Shown here piece after piece: positions 1 to 9,836 of a stretch of 64,000 nucleotides of DNA. Source of the stretch: Bacillus sp. N13C7 (GTDB lineage: Bacteria > Bacillota > Bacilli > Bacillales > Bacillaceae); contig NZ_JALAMO010000014.1 of NCBI RefSeq assembly GCF_026790065.1, positions 1 through 64,000 on the forward strand, read 5' to 3'. The number at the start of each line of letters is the position of its first letter. Positions within the stretch are counted from its first letter, which is position 1. The notes under the pieces were generated by a model. The model searched no databases. It was not told the origin of the DNA and saw only the letters and a list, made by a program, of their open reading frames with translations. The translations under genes were made by a program, and so were the position numbers.

Positions 1-60
1 TAAAAAATGAATTAACAGGTACGTTTTGTCTTGTTTAGTTTTCAAAGATCATTTTCACTT
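1..60 (-). other. 5' leader of an rRNA operon lying to the left
   Basis: Read on the minus strand, this stretch contains CTTTGAAAACTAAACAAGAC followed by AAAACGTACC, the kind of conserved leader found just upstream of 16S rRNA in Bacillus rrn operons. The 16S gene itself would begin outside the window. Two strong promoters pointing the same way lie upstream. In 168 the rrnD operon follows ygxA on the same strand, which fits this layout. Confidence 0.7.
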
Positions 61-80
61 CTTGTCGAAGCGACTTTATT

Positions 81-109
81 AATATAACATTTCGACTTTC
101 TTTTGTCAA
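81..109 (-). promoter_or_regulatory. rrn P2-type sigma-A promoter
   Basis: On the minus strand the -35 is TTGACA (104-109) and the -10 is TATATT (81-86), separated by exactly 17 bases. It points left into the rRNA leader. It is the downstream member of a tandem pair, as is usual for B. subtilis rrn operons. Confidence 0.8.
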
Positions 110-178
110 ATGTTTTTTTGATTTATTTCTCCGCCGCTGTGAGCTCATTTTTTCGTAAGCGCATCAGCGACGTTTAAT

Positions 179-207
179 AATATAACACGGTCAAGAATCA
201 GAGTCAA
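179..207 (-). promoter_or_regulatory. rrn P1-type sigma-A promoter
   Basis: On the minus strand the -35 is TTGACT (202-207) and the -10 is TATATT (179-184), with a 17-base spacer. The -10 lies 98 bases upstream of the P2 -10. The -35 lies inside the last codons of ygxA, so rRNA transcription starts almost directly at the end of that gene. Confidence 0.75.
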
Positions 208-1075
208 CATCTTTTTTAAAAGAATATCCTCGGTGATAGACAGCCTGTCCTTTCGTTTCCATCTGACTGACGTTGATAAGTCCCTTTTCCGTCAGGTAAT
301 CAAGCATAACGCCAAGGTCTTGGGTAAAGTGCTCTAGGTCAGGATGCTGAAGAAGCTCACCGAATTGCCAAATGTCTTTTTCTTTCATAACTTCGAAAAG
401 ATGTGCCGAACCGATCTCGGCTTTGGAATGAATAAGAAAATCATTTGCTAAGAATAATAATTCGAGTCTTTTTCCCAAGCTCTCGTGACTTTCGATGAGC
501 TCGGAATATAATTTGTACACTTGTGGCTCCATCTGGCGCACTTGGCTCCATACCGTAGTTTCCGGATGGAATCCTCTGTCGATTACTTCAATACGCGCTA
601 AATGATGCAGCGCATGAACAACTGCGTTGTAGGCATCTAAAAATTGATTGGCTTCAAAAAAAGCTTTTCCTTCAACATATCTTCTGATTAATTTTCCGTA
701 TTCGAGTCCGATCTTCAGTTTGCGTTCAGCAAACGGAAATGTATTCAGCCTGTCAATCAGCTCAGCAATGTATTCATTGCGATCAAACATGACTTTTCCG
801 TTTACAATCCAATCTATGATTCTTCTATTTGTCCCGAGCAAAATCCATTCTTGAATCTGAGAATCTGTTACCACATGCAAAGAAGCTGTTTTTTGGTCAA
901 ATTCATAATGCTTTATAAAAACAGGCTCGTCAGCCTCCTTTACAATCACCAGCAAAGCGGCATCAAAGTTATCTGTTAAGGAAGATGTTTTGTTTCTTCT
1001 CTCAATCATTATGACAGCCAGTGTATTGGGATGACTTGCTCTTTCTTGGTAAATTGGACGGAGAAGATTATCCAT
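191..1075 (-). CDS. ygxA: Nucleotidyltransferase-like protein YgxA
   Basis: A 294-residue soluble protein matching YgxA, the gene that precedes rrnD in 168 and is usually labelled nucleotidyltransferase-like. I see no canonical nucleotidyltransferase catalytic motif that I could point to, so the activity is unproven. The start chosen is the ATG at 1075 (MDNLLRPIYQ), which has GGAGG seven bases upstream (1083-1087); longer upstream readings lack such a site. The gene runs into the promoter region of the rRNA operon, and its stop lies beside the rrn P1 -35. It is divergent from ygzB. Confidence 0.85.
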   Translation of the reverse strand: MDNLLRPIYQERASHPNTLAVIMIERRNKTSSLTDNFDAALLVIVKEADEPVFIKHYEFDQKTASLHVVTDSQIQEWILLGTNRRIIDWIVNGKVMFDRNEYIAELIDRLNTFPFAERKLKIGLEYGKLIRRYVEGKAFFEANQFLDAYNAVVHALHHLARIEVIDRGFHPETTVWSQVRQMEPQVYKLYSELIESHESLGKRLELLFLANDFLIHSKAEIGSAHLFEVMKEKDIWQFGELLQHPDLEHFTQDLGVMLDYLTEKGLINVSQMETKGQAVYHRGYSFKKDVDSDS

Positions 1076-1283
1076 CACTATTCCTCCAATGCAATTGTTC
1101 AAAATTTTTTTATTCTCTATTTGATTCAATTCTATGGTTAAAACGAAATTCCTTTTTTCTAAACACATTGAACTATTATAAACAATTTCACAGTAAGTCT
1201 CCATATGTAAATTCCAGTTCAACCGAAAACATGAAGAAAATCCCATCGGCTTTGTGCTATAGTTAAATCAGAGGGGGATGGAC

Positions 1284-1637
1284 ATGGCGAAATACTCCAG
1301 CAAAATTAATAAAATCAGAACATTTGCGTTAAGTTTGGTTTTCGTTGGGTTTATCATTATGTACATCGGGATCTTTTTCAAAGAGTCGGTTTTGCTTTCC
1401 AGTTTGTTTATGATACTTGGGCTTTTATCCATCGGACTCAGCACGGTTGTTTACTTTTGGATTGGAATGCTTTCGACCAAAGCGGTCCGCGTCATATGTC
1501 CGGGCTGCGAAAAAGAGACAAAGGTTTTAGGAAGAGTAGATATGTGCATGCATTGCAGGGAGCCTTTGACTTTAGATAAAGACTTAGAAGGAAAAGAATT
1601 TGATGAGTCATATAATAAAAAGAAAATCTCCAAATAA
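1284..1637 (+). CDS. ygzB: UPF0295 membrane protein YgzB
   Basis: A 117-residue protein with two predicted membrane helices (about residues 12-33 and 40-60) followed by a cytoplasmic tail holding a CPGC and a CMHC pair, which looks like a small zinc-ribbon. It matches the UPF0295 family protein YgzB, whose function is unknown. The second ATG (1284) is taken as the start because GAGGGGG (1271-1277) is six bases away, whereas the first ATG at 1278 directly abuts it. It is convergent with perR and shares a terminator with it. Confidence 0.88.
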   Translation: MAKYSSKINKIRTFALSLVFVGFIIMYIGIFFKESVLLSSLFMILGLLSIGLSTVVYFWIGMLSTKAVRVICPGCEKETKVLGRVDMCMHCREPLTLDKDLEGKEFDESYNKKKISK

Positions 1638-1673
1638 AATAAGCTGACCGTTTCGTGCGGTCAGCTTATTTTT
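1636..1673. terminator. Bidirectional terminator between ygzB and perR
   Basis: The arms AAGCTGACCG and CGGTCAGCTT flank a short loop, with A-tracts on the left and T-tracts on the right, so the hairpin can stop transcription from both convergent genes. Confidence 0.88.
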
Positions 1674-2109
1674 AATGGTTTTCTTTTTTCGAACACTCTT
1701 GGCAGACGCCGTAAATTTCTAAACGGTGGTGGCTTACTTTAAAACCCGTAACATGGGCAGCGAGCTGTTCAACTTCGTCAAGGCCCGGGTAGTGGAAGTC
1801 CACAATTTTGCCGCAGCTTTCACAAATCGCGTGATAGTGATCGGATGTGACAAAATCAAATCTGCTGGAAGCATCGCCGTATGTGAGCTCTTTCACCAAA
1901 CCGGATTCCCGAAACACACGCAAATTGTTATATACCGTCGCTACGCTCATGTTAGGAAATTTCCCTTCCAGAGCTTTATATATATCGTCCGCTGTTGGAT
2001 GAGCCATAGAGTTAACGAGATATTCCAGAATCGCATGACGTTGAGGAGTAATGCGAACTCCGGTTTCCTTCAACGTTTCTAAGGCTTCTTTTAGTTCATG
2101 TGCAGCCAT
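1672..2109 (-). CDS. perR: Peroxide-sensing Fur-family repressor PerR
   Basis: A 145-residue metalloregulator that represses peroxide-defence genes and is inactivated by iron-catalysed histidine oxidation. The regulatory-metal ligands of PerR are all present (H37, D85, H91, H93, D104), as are the four structural zinc cysteines (C96, C99, C136, C139). The winged helix occupies roughly residues 1-80 and the dimerisation domain the rest. The start at 2109 has an AGAGAGG-type ribosome site. A Per-box palindrome at 2155-2169 in its own promoter region suggests autoregulation. The next gene upstream, a thiol peroxidase, is functionally related. Confidence 0.97.
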   Translation of the reverse strand: MAAHELKEALETLKETGVRITPQRHAILEYLVNSMAHPTADDIYKALEGKFPNMSVATVYNNLRVFRESGLVKELTYGDASSRFDFVTSDHYHAICESCGKIVDFHYPGLDEVEQLAAHVTGFKVSHHRLEIYGVCQECSKKENH

Positions 2110-2154
2110 CCGTCATGCACCTCTCTTCTAAAAAAAATTCTTACATTGTAATGT

Positions 2155-2169
2155 TTATAATTAGTGTAA
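2155..2169. promoter_or_regulatory. PerR box upstream of perR
   Basis: TTATAAT-T-AGTGTAA matches the 7-1-7 Per-box consensus TTATAAT-N-ATTATAA at 12 of 14 arm positions. A minus-strand -35-like TTGACA lies just upstream (2187-2192), so a bound repressor would cover the perR promoter. Confidence 0.75.
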
Positions 2170-2241
2170 CTCTTTTTACGATAATTTGTCAATTGGTATT
2201 AGGGCAAAAGTAAGCACTCCGTAAGAGGATGACAGACGAAT

Positions 2242-2715
2242 TTACTTTTCCGACATATCTTTGAGTGTCTGTAGGGCTTCAGCGACATGGTCTTTCACTT
2301 TTACCTTTCTCCATTCTTTTACGAGCCGGCCTTCTTTGTCAATCAAAAAAGTGGAGCGCTCAATTCCCATATATTCTTTTCCGAAGTTTTTCTTCAGCTT
2401 CCATACGTCAAACGCCTCTGCCAGCTTATGTTCATCATCAACAAGAAGCAGAAATGGAAGGTTATGCTTCTCCTTGAATTTCCCGTGCTTTTCCTGGCTG
2501 TCCGGGCTGACGCCGATAATAACGGCATCCAGTTCAGCGAAGCTTTCGTGGCTGTCCCGAAAATCGCATGCTTCAGTTGTGCATCCCGGTGTCATGTCCT
2601 TTGGGTAAAAGTAAAGCACGATATACTTACCTTTATAATCCGATAATGTTACTGTTTCCCCATGATCGCCTTTCAACTCAATATCTGGCGCTTTTTGTCC
2701 GATTTCAATAGTCAT
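2242..2715 (-). CDS. bcp: Thioredoxin-dependent thiol peroxidase (BCP family)
   Basis: A 157-residue AhpC/TSA-fold peroxiredoxin of the bacterioferritin-comigratory-protein group (YgaF in 168). It reduces hydrogen peroxide and organic hydroperoxides using thioredoxin. The signature PKDMTPGCTTEACDF places the peroxidatic cysteine at C45 and the resolving cysteine at C50, the classic five-residue spacing. The ATG at 2715 is chosen because GGAGG lies at the right distance; an upstream in-frame extension of 13 codons lacks a site. It is divergent from gsaB and sits next to perR, consistent with a peroxide-defence role, although no Per box was seen directly before it. Confidence 0.93.
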   Translation of the reverse strand: MTIEIGQKAPDIELKGDHGETVTLSDYKGKYIVLYFYPKDMTPGCTTEACDFRDSHESFAELDAVIIGVSPDSQEKHGKFKEKHNLPFLLLVDDEHKLAEAFDVWKLKKNFGKEYMGIERSTFLIDKEGRLVKEWRKVKVKDHVAEALQTLKDMSEK

Positions 2716-2801
2716 TACGTTACCTCCGGATGTGTTTTTATTAAGCGTATCCAATTCTTGTCCAGATTACAACTATCCCCTTCATTCTAAGTTTGAATCC
2801 A

Positions 2802-2829
2802 TTGTTCTTGTTCAGAAGCATGCTACAAT
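2802..2829 (+). promoter_or_regulatory. Candidate sigma-A promoter of gsaB
   Basis: TTGTTC (2802-2807) and TACAAT (2824-2829) are separated by 16 bases and lie 36 bases before the gsaB start codon. The -10 is good and the -35 is weak. Confidence 0.5.
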
Positions 2830-2865
2830 AGAAGGGACGCATGGAGATATAGGAGGTTTTTATTC

Positions 2866-4155
2866 TTGCATACAAAATCAATTGAACTTCACAATGAGGC
2901 ATTAGAGCACATTGTCGGCGGTGTAAACAGCCCGTCTAGATCATATAAAGCAGTCGGCGGCGGTTCTCCCGTCGCAATGGAAAAAGCAAAGGGCGCTTAT
3001 TTTTGGGATGTGGACGGCAACAAATACATTGATTATTTAGCGGCGTACGGTCCAATTATTACAGGACATGCCCACCCGCATATTACAGAAGCGATTAAAA
3101 AAGCAGCAGAGAATGGTGTATTGTACGGTACCCCAACGAAACATGAGGTTACATTTGCTAAGATGCTCAAAGAAGCCATTCCTGCTATGGACAAAGTAAG
3201 ATTCGTCAATTCGGGAACAGAAGCTGTTATGACGACTATCCGTGTGGCTCGCGCATATACAGGCCGGACCAAAATCATTAAATTTGCAGGCTGTTATCAC
3301 GGACATTCAGATCTTGTTCTTGTCGCTGCAGGTTCCGGCCCGTCAACTCTCGGCACACCAGACTCAGCCGGTGTACCGAAAAGCATCGCAAACGAAGTGA
3401 TCACAGTTCCATTTAATGATATCGAAAGCTACAAAGCGGCCCTTGATAAATGGGGCAGTGAAATCGCGGCAGTTCTCGTTGAACCGATTGTCGGCAACTT
3501 CGGTATCGTTGAGCCGATAGAAGGTTTCTTAGAAAAAGTAAATGAATTGACGCACAACGCAGGCGCTCTCGTTATTTACGATGAAGTTATTACGGCTTTC
3601 CGTTTTATGTATGGCGGCGCGCAGGATCTCTTACAGGTGAAACCGGATTTAACTGCTCTCGGAAAAATTATCGGCGGCGGACTTCCGATCGGCGCCTATG
3701 GCGGTAAAAAAGAAATCATGGAGCAGGTAGCTCCGCTTGGACCGGCTTATCAGGCTGGAACAATGGCCGGGAATCCAGCTTCCATCCTATCAGGCATCGC
3801 TTGTCTGGAAGTACTCAAAGAGGAAGGCGTGTATGAAAAGCTTGATCATCTAGGCGCAATGCTGGAGGAGGGCATTTTACAGCACGCGGAAACACACGGC
3901 ATCACAATTACGGTTAACCGGTTAAAGGGTGCACTTACGGTTTATTTCTCTGATGAGAAAGTTGAAAATTATGAGCAGGCTGAACGGAGTGACGGAGAAA
4001 CATTCGCTACGTTTTTCAAGCTGATGCTGGAACGCGGAATTAATTTAGCACCTTCTAAATATGAGGCCTGGTTTATTACAACAGCACATACAGAGCAGGA
4101 TATAAAAGACACGCTTGCAGCGGTTGAGGATGCTTTTAAACATCTTAAAAACTAG
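2866..4155 (+). CDS. gsaB: Glutamate-1-semialdehyde 2,1-aminomutase (paralogue GsaB)
   Basis: A 429-residue PLP-dependent class-III aminotransferase that converts glutamate-1-semialdehyde to 5-aminolevulinate in tetrapyrrole synthesis. It is the second copy alongside hemL in this group. The PLP-binding aspartate lies in IYDEV (D239) and the Schiff-base lysine is K267 in [13 protein letters not shown]; the family's N-terminal GGVNSP motif is also present. The start is a TTG codon at 2866 with AGGAGG at 2851-2856, nine bases upstream. The gene stands alone, divergent from bcp, with its own terminator. Being away from the hem operon suggests independent control. Confidence 0.95.
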   Translation: MHTKSIELHNEALEHIVGGVNSPSRSYKAVGGGSPVAMEKAKGAYFWDVDGNKYIDYLAAYGPIITGHAHPHITEAIKKAAENGVLYGTPTKHEVTFAKMLKEAIPAMDKVRFVNSGTEAVMTTIRVARAYTGRTKIIKFAGCYHGHSDLVLVAAGSGPSTLGTPDSAGVPKSIANEVITVPFNDIESYKAALDKWGSEIAAVLVEPIVGNFGIVEPIEGFLEKVNELTHNAGALVIYDEVITAFRFMYGGAQDLLQVKPDLTALGKIIGGGLPIGAYGGKKEIMEQVAPLGPAYQAGTMAGNPASILSGIACLEVLKEEGVYEKLDHLGAMLEEGILQHAETHGITITVNRLKGALTVYFSDEKVENYEQAERSDGETFATFFKLMLERGINLAPSKYEAWFITTAHTEQDIKDTLAAVEDAFKHLKN

Positions 4156-4171
4156 AATCAGACACCTTTGA

Positions 4172-4197
4172 CAGGAGCATTGAGCTCCTGTTTTTTT
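4172..4197 (+). terminator. Terminator of gsaB
   Basis: CAGGAGC-ATTGA-GCTCCTG followed by seven T, starting 16 bases after the gsaB stop codon. Confidence 0.92.
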
Positions 4198-4373
4198 ATT
4201 GCTTCTAACATCGTGTAAGATTTTGGTCATTTTCTTGAAAAATAGCTTGAATATTTGTATCGATCCCTGTATATTACTTAATTGTTTAGCAAATAAACTG
4301 ACCGGGAATTTTAAGGATTAGCCATTTGCTATGTCACACAATTTATTATAGAAAGGAATGCACGCACAAACTA

Positions 4374-5435
4374 ATGAAACTTGGTGCCCGCATTTTCAAA
4401 ACAGGGATTGCGATTACACTTGCCCTTTATTTGGCTTCGTGGATTGGGCTTCCCGCGCCGATTTTCGCTGGGATTGCAGCGATATTTGCGATCCAGCCGT
4501 CGATTTACCGCTCTTTTCTCATTATTATTGATCAGGTTCAGGCAAATATCATCGGAGCTGTGATTGCCACAGTGTTCGGCCTTATTTTTGGACCCAGCCC
4601 GATTATGATCGGGTTGACAGCAGTTATTGTCATTACAATCATGCTGAAACTTAAAATTGAACATACCATTTCAATTGCTCTTGTAACAGTCATTGCGATA
4701 TTAGAATCTGCCGGCGACGACTTTTTAATGTTCGCGCTGATCAGAACAAGCACAGTCATCTTAGGGGTGCTTTCTTCCTTTATCGTTAACCTTGTGTTTT
4801 TGCCTCCTAAGTACGAAACAAAGCTGATTCATAATACAGTCGAAAACACAGAAGAAATTATGAAGTGGATCAGGCTAAGCATGCGGCAGTCAACAGAGCA
4901 TTCGATTTTGAAAGAGGATATTGAAAAACTGAAAGAAAAAATGATCAAACTTGATCAGACTTATCTTCTATATAAAGAAGAAAGAAGTTACTTTAAGAAA
5001 ACGACTTATGTAAAATCACGAAAGCTTGTCCTGTTCAGACAGGCAATCATTACTGCAAACCGAGCGCTTGATACACTTAAGAAGCTGCATCGTCTGGAAA
5101 ACGACATCTATCATATGCCGGAAGAGTTTCAGGAAACACTGACTGAAGAACTTGATTACCTGCTTCACTGGCATGAACGGATTTTGATGCGATTTGTCGG
5201 CAAAATCAAGCCGCATGATGACGCAGTTGAAGAAGGCATTCGATATAAGCAGCTTTTAACAAAATCATTTTTAAAAAACCAGCAGAACACGGATGATGAG
5301 CTTATTGATTACAACATGCTCAATATTATGGCAAGTGCAGTAGAATACCGCGAGCAGCTTGAACATTTAGAAACACTTATCACAAGTTTTCAAACGTATC
5401 ATCCGAAAGACTGCGAAATAGAAACAGAAGAGTAA
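4374..5435 (+). CDS. ygaE: Putative aromatic acid exporter-family membrane protein YgaE
   Basis: A 353-residue protein with an N-terminal hydrophobic half (about six helices within residues 8-150) and a C-terminal cytoplasmic, charged, mainly helical half. This is the architecture of the ArAE/DUF939 (FUSC-like) family. It matches YgaE of 168; the substrate is unknown. The ATG at 4374 (MKLGARIF) is the most natural start by hydrophobic profile, but its ribosome site is poor: the nearest GAAAGGA lies about 17 bases upstream, so the exact start is uncertain. It is transcribed alone between gsaB and the convergent ygaD. Confidence 0.82.
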   Translation: MKLGARIFKTGIAITLALYLASWIGLPAPIFAGIAAIFAIQPSIYRSFLIIIDQVQANIIGAVIATVFGLIFGPSPIMIGLTAVIVITIMLKLKIEHTISIALVTVIAILESAGDDFLMFALIRTSTVILGVLSSFIVNLVFLPPKYETKLIHNTVENTEEIMKWIRLSMRQSTEHSILKEDIEKLKEKMIKLDQTYLLYKEERSYFKKTTYVKSRKLVLFRQAIITANRALDTLKKLHRLENDIYHMPEEFQETLTEELDYLLHWHERILMRFVGKIKPHDDAVEEGIRYKQLLTKSFLKNQQNTDDELIDYNMLNIMASAVEYREQLEHLETLITSFQTYHPKDCEIETEE

Positions 5436-5460
5436 CCCGGTTACAGAGCCGGGTTTTTTT
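5434..5460 (+). terminator. Terminator of ygaE
   Basis: AACCCGG and CCGGGTT arms with a short loop and a run of seven T, beginning at the stop codon. Confidence 0.9.
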
Positions 5461-5464
5461 ATAT

Positions 5465-5503
5465 ACAAAAAAATCTTATACCCTTGTTGAAAGGATATAA
5501 GAT
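5465..5503 (-). terminator. Terminator of ygaD
   Basis: Minus-strand ATCTTATAT...ATAAGAT hairpin followed by a T-run (A-run on the plus strand at 5466-5473), just past the ygaD stop. Confidence 0.8.
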
Positions 5504-5509
5504 TCAAGT

Positions 5510-7252
5510 TCAGTTCAAATTTTGAATGGTAAATAAGTGCTTGTACTGGCTGTCATAGTCCATGAGCTCATCATGGGTTCCGATTTCGATGATTGTGCCG
5601 TTTTCCATGACAACAATCTTATCCGCATGTGTGATGGTCGATAAGCGGTGGGCGACAACAAAAGTTGTTCTGTCCTTCGCCAGTTTGTCCATCGCTTCTT
5701 GAATGTAATGCTCGCTTTCCAAATCAAGAGCTGATGTCGCTTCATCTAAAATGAGGAGCGGCGGATTTTTCAGAAATACCCTCGCAATTGAGATTCGCTG
5801 CTTTTGCCCGCCTGACAGCTTAACGCCTCTTTCTCCCACCCGGGTCTCATACCCTTCAGGAAAACTCATAATAAATTCATGGGCATTGGCAGCTTTGGCA
5901 GCTTCCATAATCTCTTCAAGAGTGGCATCAGGTTTGCCGATTGCGATATTTTCCCGAATCGTCTCACTGAATAAAAAGGTATCCTGAAGCACCATGCCAA
6001 CCTGGTTGCGAAGGCTTCTCGCTTCATAATCGCGAATATCTGTCCCGTCAATCAGCAGTCTGCCGTTTGTCACATCATAAAATCTCGGGATCAGGCTGAC
6101 GAGTGTTGATTTGCCCCCTCCGCTCATGCCGACGAGAGCTACAGTTTCTCCTCTATTCACTTTTAAAGAGACATCATGGAGAATGTTTTCTTTTTCCTTC
6201 TCATATTGAAATGAAACGTTTTGAAATTCAACTTCTCCGCGGATCTGATCTGCCTTAATGGCATTTGGTTTGTCAGTGAGTTCATACGGCTCGTCAATAA
6301 ATTCAAACACCCTGTCCATTGATGCAATTGACTGTGTCAATGTTGTAGACGAATTAATCAGCCTTCTAACAGGGTTGTACATTCTGTCAATATATCCGAC
6401 AAACGCGACCATTGTTCCGACTGTCAGCGGTCCATTAATGACAAAATAACCGGCGCATGCAATCACGATGAGCGGCGCCAAATCTGTTATGGTATTGACG
6501 ACCGCAAAGGTTTTGGCATTCCAATTCGTGTGGCGGATGGCTTTATCTAAGAAATGGCTGTTTTTCTCATTAAAATGAGCCTGTTCATGATCTTCTATCG
6601 CAAAGCTTCTGATAACAGGCATGCCTTGAATGCGCTCGTGCAAATGACCCTGCACTTGAGCGAGCGCCTGCGAGCGCTCTCTTGTCAGCTTTCTTAAACG
6701 GCCGTAAAAATACTTCACCGATATGCCGTATAATGGAAATAAAACGATAGAGATCAGTGTTAATTTAATATCCAGTGTCAGCATGATAGAGATCACAATC
6801 AAAATCGTCAGCATATCAAGCCATATATTCATCAGTCCCGTGATGACAAAATCCTTTGTTTGTTCTACATCATTGATCACTCGGGAAATAACTTCCCCTG
6901 TTCTCGTATTCGCATAAAACCGAAGGCTCAGCTTCTGTATATGGTCAAACAGCTTGGCCCTTATATCATAAAGCACCTTGCTGGCTGTCCACTGGGCAAA
7001 ATATTGACGATAATATTCAACAGGCGGGCGCAAAATTAAAAATAAGGCGAACATGATCGCCATAATGGTGAACAATGACGTGGTTTTGTCACTGGCCGTG
7101 CCGCCTCCTTGAATAATGTCATCAACTACGTACTTCAGAAGCAATGGGAGAGCAAGCGGAATGGAGAATTTTACGATCCCGATTAATACTGTAATAAAAA
7201 TTTGCTTCTTATAAGGTTTGACGAATTGCATGTAGCGTTTCATGACCCCCAC
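5510..7252 (-). CDS. ygaD: ABC exporter, transmembrane plus ATPase half-transporter YgaD
   Basis: A 580-residue type-IV (MsbA/Sav1866-like) half-transporter expected to work as a homodimer in the cytoplasmic membrane. Six transmembrane helices occupy about residues 15-310. The ATPase domain has Walker A ([10 protein letters not shown]), the Q-loop, signature LSGGQKQR, Walker B with catalytic glutamate ([12 protein letters not shown]) and an H-loop (VAHRLST), all intact. The start is taken as GTG at 7252, seven bases after GAGGGGG; an ATG at 7243 would shorten it by three residues. The substrate is unknown, with lipid or drug export the usual role of the family. Confidence 0.92.
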   Translation of the reverse strand: MGVMKRYMQFVKPYKKQIFITVLIGIVKFSIPLALPLLLKYVVDDIIQGGGTASDKTTSLFTIMAIMFALFLILRPPVEYYRQYFAQWTASKVLYDIRAKLFDHIQKLSLRFYANTRTGEVISRVINDVEQTKDFVITGLMNIWLDMLTILIVISIMLTLDIKLTLISIVLFPLYGISVKYFYGRLRKLTRERSQALAQVQGHLHERIQGMPVIRSFAIEDHEQAHFNEKNSHFLDKAIRHTNWNAKTFAVVNTITDLAPLIVIACAGYFVINGPLTVGTMVAFVGYIDRMYNPVRRLINSSTTLTQSIASMDRVFEFIDEPYELTDKPNAIKADQIRGEVEFQNVSFQYEKEKENILHDVSLKVNRGETVALVGMSGGGKSTLVSLIPRFYDVTNGRLLIDGTDIRDYEARSLRNQVGMVLQDTFLFSETIRENIAIGKPDATLEEIMEAAKAANAHEFIMSFPEGYETRVGERGVKLSGGQKQRISIARVFLKNPPLLILDEATSALDLESEHYIQEAMDKLAKDRTTFVVAHRLSTITHADKIVVMENGTIIEIGTHDELMDYDSQYKHLFTIQNLN

Positions 7253-7298
7253 GTTGATTCCCCCTCTCTCTTTACCATGATGTGTGTGAGCCCATGTG

Positions 7299-7330
7299 AA
7301 AAACCTGTTGTACCCCGCAACAGGTTTTTA
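7299..7330 (-). terminator. Terminator of ygaC
   Basis: AAAAACCTGTTG and CAACAGGTTTTT form a perfect hairpin between the ygaC stop and the start of ygaD, with a T-run on the minus strand. Confidence 0.88.
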
Positions 7331-7338
7331 CGTAACTA

Positions 7339-7869
7339 TTATTTTGTATAGCGCAAATACCGTTCATACCACATATCGACAAACTCGGGCGCAAACGGCC
7401 CCTGCCGCTGGTGAATCCAGTGGAGCAGCGTGTTTAAGTAGTCTCTTAAAATACTGTCGATTTCTTTTGGGTAATTCATGGCTTTCCGATGATCGTCATA
7501 TTCGTCTTCATCGAGAATATTGTAGGTCATATCAGGGAAAACCTTAACATCCAAGTCATAATCAATATATTTAATTGCTTCGCCATCATAGGCAAATGGA
7601 GAACTGATGTTGCAATAGTAATGAACCCCGTCTTCCCTCAGCATCCCGATGACATTAAACCATTGTCTTGCGTGAAAATAACAGATTGCGGGCTCTCTCG
7701 TTATCCATGTCCGGCCGTCTGATTCGGTTACCATCGTCCGGTCATTGGCTCCGATGACACACATTTCTGTACTTTTTAAGATTGTTGTCTCATTCCAAAT
7801 TCTATGAATCAGCCCGTTATGCTTATAGCTGTGAATTTGAACGGTTTCTCCTTCCTTGGGATAGCCCAT
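7339..7869 (-). CDS. ygaC: DUF402 nucleoside di/triphosphate phosphatase-like protein YgaC
   Basis: A 176-residue soluble protein of the DUF402/UPF0374 family. Staphylococcal relatives (Ntdp) hydrolyse nucleoside di- and triphosphates. Acidic residues typical of the fold are visible in [15 protein letters not shown] and the following DEDEYDDH, plausible metal-binding positions. The start at 7869 is preceded by a GGGGAG ribosome site. It is monocistronic by appearance, between ygaB and ygaD. Assignment to the family is confident, while the activity in this organism is inferred. Confidence 0.88.
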   Translation of the reverse strand: MGYPKEGETVQIHSYKHNGLIHRIWNETTILKSTEMCVIGANDRTMVTESDGRTWITREPAICYFHARQWFNVIGMLREDGVHYYCNISSPFAYDGEAIKYIDYDLDVKVFPDMTYNILDEDEYDDHRKAMNYPKEIDSILRDYLNTLLHWIHQRQGPFAPEFVDMWYERYLRYTK

Positions 7870-7971
7870 ATTTCTCCCCTACTTTCTATAAAGCCCTACA
7901 GTTAGTATGTCCAAATTTGCTTACCGACAACGTCTTTTACCTATTATAACGTTACAAATTGAAAAATGAAA

Positions 7972-8001
7972 ATAAAAGAGCCATTCCGGCCGGGGAATGG
8001 C
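7972..8001 (-). terminator. Probable terminator of ygaB
   Basis: GCCATTCC and GGAATGGC arms around GGCCGG; on the minus strand the hairpin is followed by an imperfect T-rich stretch. It lies 12 bases past the ygaB stop. Confidence 0.7.
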
Positions 8002-8012
8002 ACATTCCTGCT

Positions 8013-8273
8013 CTACACAAAGGAAGACGGCTTTTCTGAGCTGCGATAAGAACGAATCACCTGCTCTGTCTGCTTTTGAAACATATCTTGAATATCGGCA
8101 AGGTGTTTCCGTTTTACCGCAATTTCAACCCGAATATCGTGCAGCCTTGCATCCCTTTCCAAATGCCGGAGTTCTGCTTCAATTTGTTTGCAGCGGTCGA
8201 GCTCTGATTGGAGATCGAGAAGCTTATCCATCGTTTTCATTTGTTCGCTTACCAGCTTTTCAAATTCCGTCAT
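8013..8273 (-). CDS. ygaB: Small coiled-coil protein YgaB
   Basis: An 86-residue, highly charged, helix-forming protein with heptad-like leucine and isoleucine spacing over most of its length, predicted as a coiled coil. It matches YgaB of 168 by position and length, and its function is unknown. GGAGGAA precedes the ATG at 8273. It sits between ygaC and the spore gene sspE with its own terminator. Confidence 0.82.
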   Translation of the reverse strand: MTEFEKLVSEQMKTMDKLLDLQSELDRCKQIEAELRHLERDARLHDIRVEIAVKRKHLADIQDMFQKQTEQVIRSYRSSEKPSSFV

Positions 8274-8393
8274 CGGTTCCTCCTTAGCCCGGTGAAAGTA
8301 TAAACGTTTCCTCCTTTATTCATTTCGATTCCAATTCAGCAAACCCTTTGACTCATTCTGTAGACCTTTCACAAGTTTTGTCGTTTTCAAACA

Positions 8394-8434
8394 GAAAAAA
8401 AGCACTTCCACCCGAAGATGAAGTGCTTTTTTCT
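8394..8434 (-). terminator. Terminator of sspE
   Basis: AAAAAAGCACTTC and GAAGTGCTTTTTT form a long perfect hairpin just downstream of the sspE stop codon. Confidence 0.92.
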
Positions 8435-8444
8435 GTTTCAGTGA

Positions 8445-8702
8445 TTAGCTGTTTTGTTGTTTGTTTTGTTCAGCAGATTGGTTTTGCTGTCTTACCTGCT
8501 GAACGTTCGTTTCACTAGCGAATTCAGTGCCGAATTGACCTTGTTGGCCAGCAGCTGATTGCTGGTTTTGTTTTCTGACTTGCTGAACGTTTGTTTCGCT
8601 AGCAAATTCAGTGCCGAATTGACCTTGACCAGCAGCTGATTGTTGATTTTGTTTTCTAACTTGTTGTGCGTTTGTTTTGCTGAAATTGTTTGAGTTAGCC
8701 AT
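8445..8702 (-). CDS. sspE: Gamma-type small acid-soluble spore protein SspE
   Basis: An 85-residue, Gln/Asn-rich protein that serves as an amino-acid store in the spore core and does not bind DNA like the alpha/beta SASPs. Two long internal repeats (QQVRKQNQQSAAGQ followed by GQFGTEFASETN) are visible. Each carries the GPR protease site around TEFASET, and a shorter third QQVRQQNQ copy closes the protein. The start at 8702 follows GGAGGTGAT. A sigma-G type promoter at 8724-8753 fits late forespore expression. The DNA of the repeats is nearly identical, so it is prone to unequal exchange. Confidence 0.96.
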   Translation of the reverse strand: MANSNNFSKTNAQQVRKQNQQSAAGQGQFGTEFASETNVQQVRKQNQQSAAGQQGQFGTEFASETNVQQVRQQNQSAEQNKQQNS

Positions 8703-8723
8703 TGTTATCACCTCCACGGTCAT

Positions 8724-8753
8724 TAGAATGTGCAGGTGACCGTATGGCTATTC
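8724..8753 (-). promoter_or_regulatory. Sigma-G promoter of sspE
   Basis: On the minus strand the -35 is GAATA (8749-8753) and the -10 is CATTCTA (8724-8730), with an 18-base spacer. This matches the forespore sigma-G pattern. Confidence 0.78.
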
Positions 8754-8770
8754 CTCTTTTTTAAAAATTT

Positions 8771-9529
<759 letters not shown>

Positions 9530-9604
9530 TCATCTCCTTGTAGCGTATAGTTCTTTTATTTCCACAAACAATAATGGCAAGAACTTATAAGGGGGTCTTC
9601 TGTT

Positions 9605-9829
9605 ATGTATGTCGGACGTGATATGAGCGAATTAAACATGGTTTCCAAAAAAGAGTGGAAAAACAGTGAACTCGCCTATTTTCATCATGCCTTTCAGCAA
9701 ATTATGCCTTATTTGAACGAAGAAGGCCAATCAAAATACCGGGAATTAACGCAAGAAATTGAAGCGCGCGGCGGCATGAAGCGCAATGAAGCGGACTACA
9801 GCCACGGCACGCGCGTCACTTACGATTAA
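9605..9829 (+). CDS. yfhS: Small conserved protein YfhS
   Basis: A 74-residue charged protein matching YfhS of 168 in length and position. No domain with known activity is recognised; it is predicted soluble. AAGGGGG precedes the ATG at 9605 at workable spacing. It is divergent from fabL and convergent with mutY, the two stop codons being only seven bases apart with no obvious terminator between them. Confidence 0.82.
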   Translation: MYVGRDMSELNMVSKKEWKNSELAYFHHAFQQIMPYLNEEGQSKYRELTQEIEARGGMKRNEADYSHGTRVTYD

Positions 9830-9836
9830 GACGTTC

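Noticed and set aside
1021-1266. 81-codon plus-strand frame over the ygxA start
   Set aside because: Antisense to the ygxA 5' end, no ribosome site, and Cys/Phe-rich composition typical of a shadow frame.
7296-7547. Plus-strand frame overlapping the ygaC terminator and 3' end
   Set aside because: It begins at the ygaC terminator region and is antisense to ygaC; no start signal.
8445-8702. Repeats in sspE as a CRISPR or VNTR array
   Set aside because: They are in-frame protein repeats of a known gamma-type SASP.
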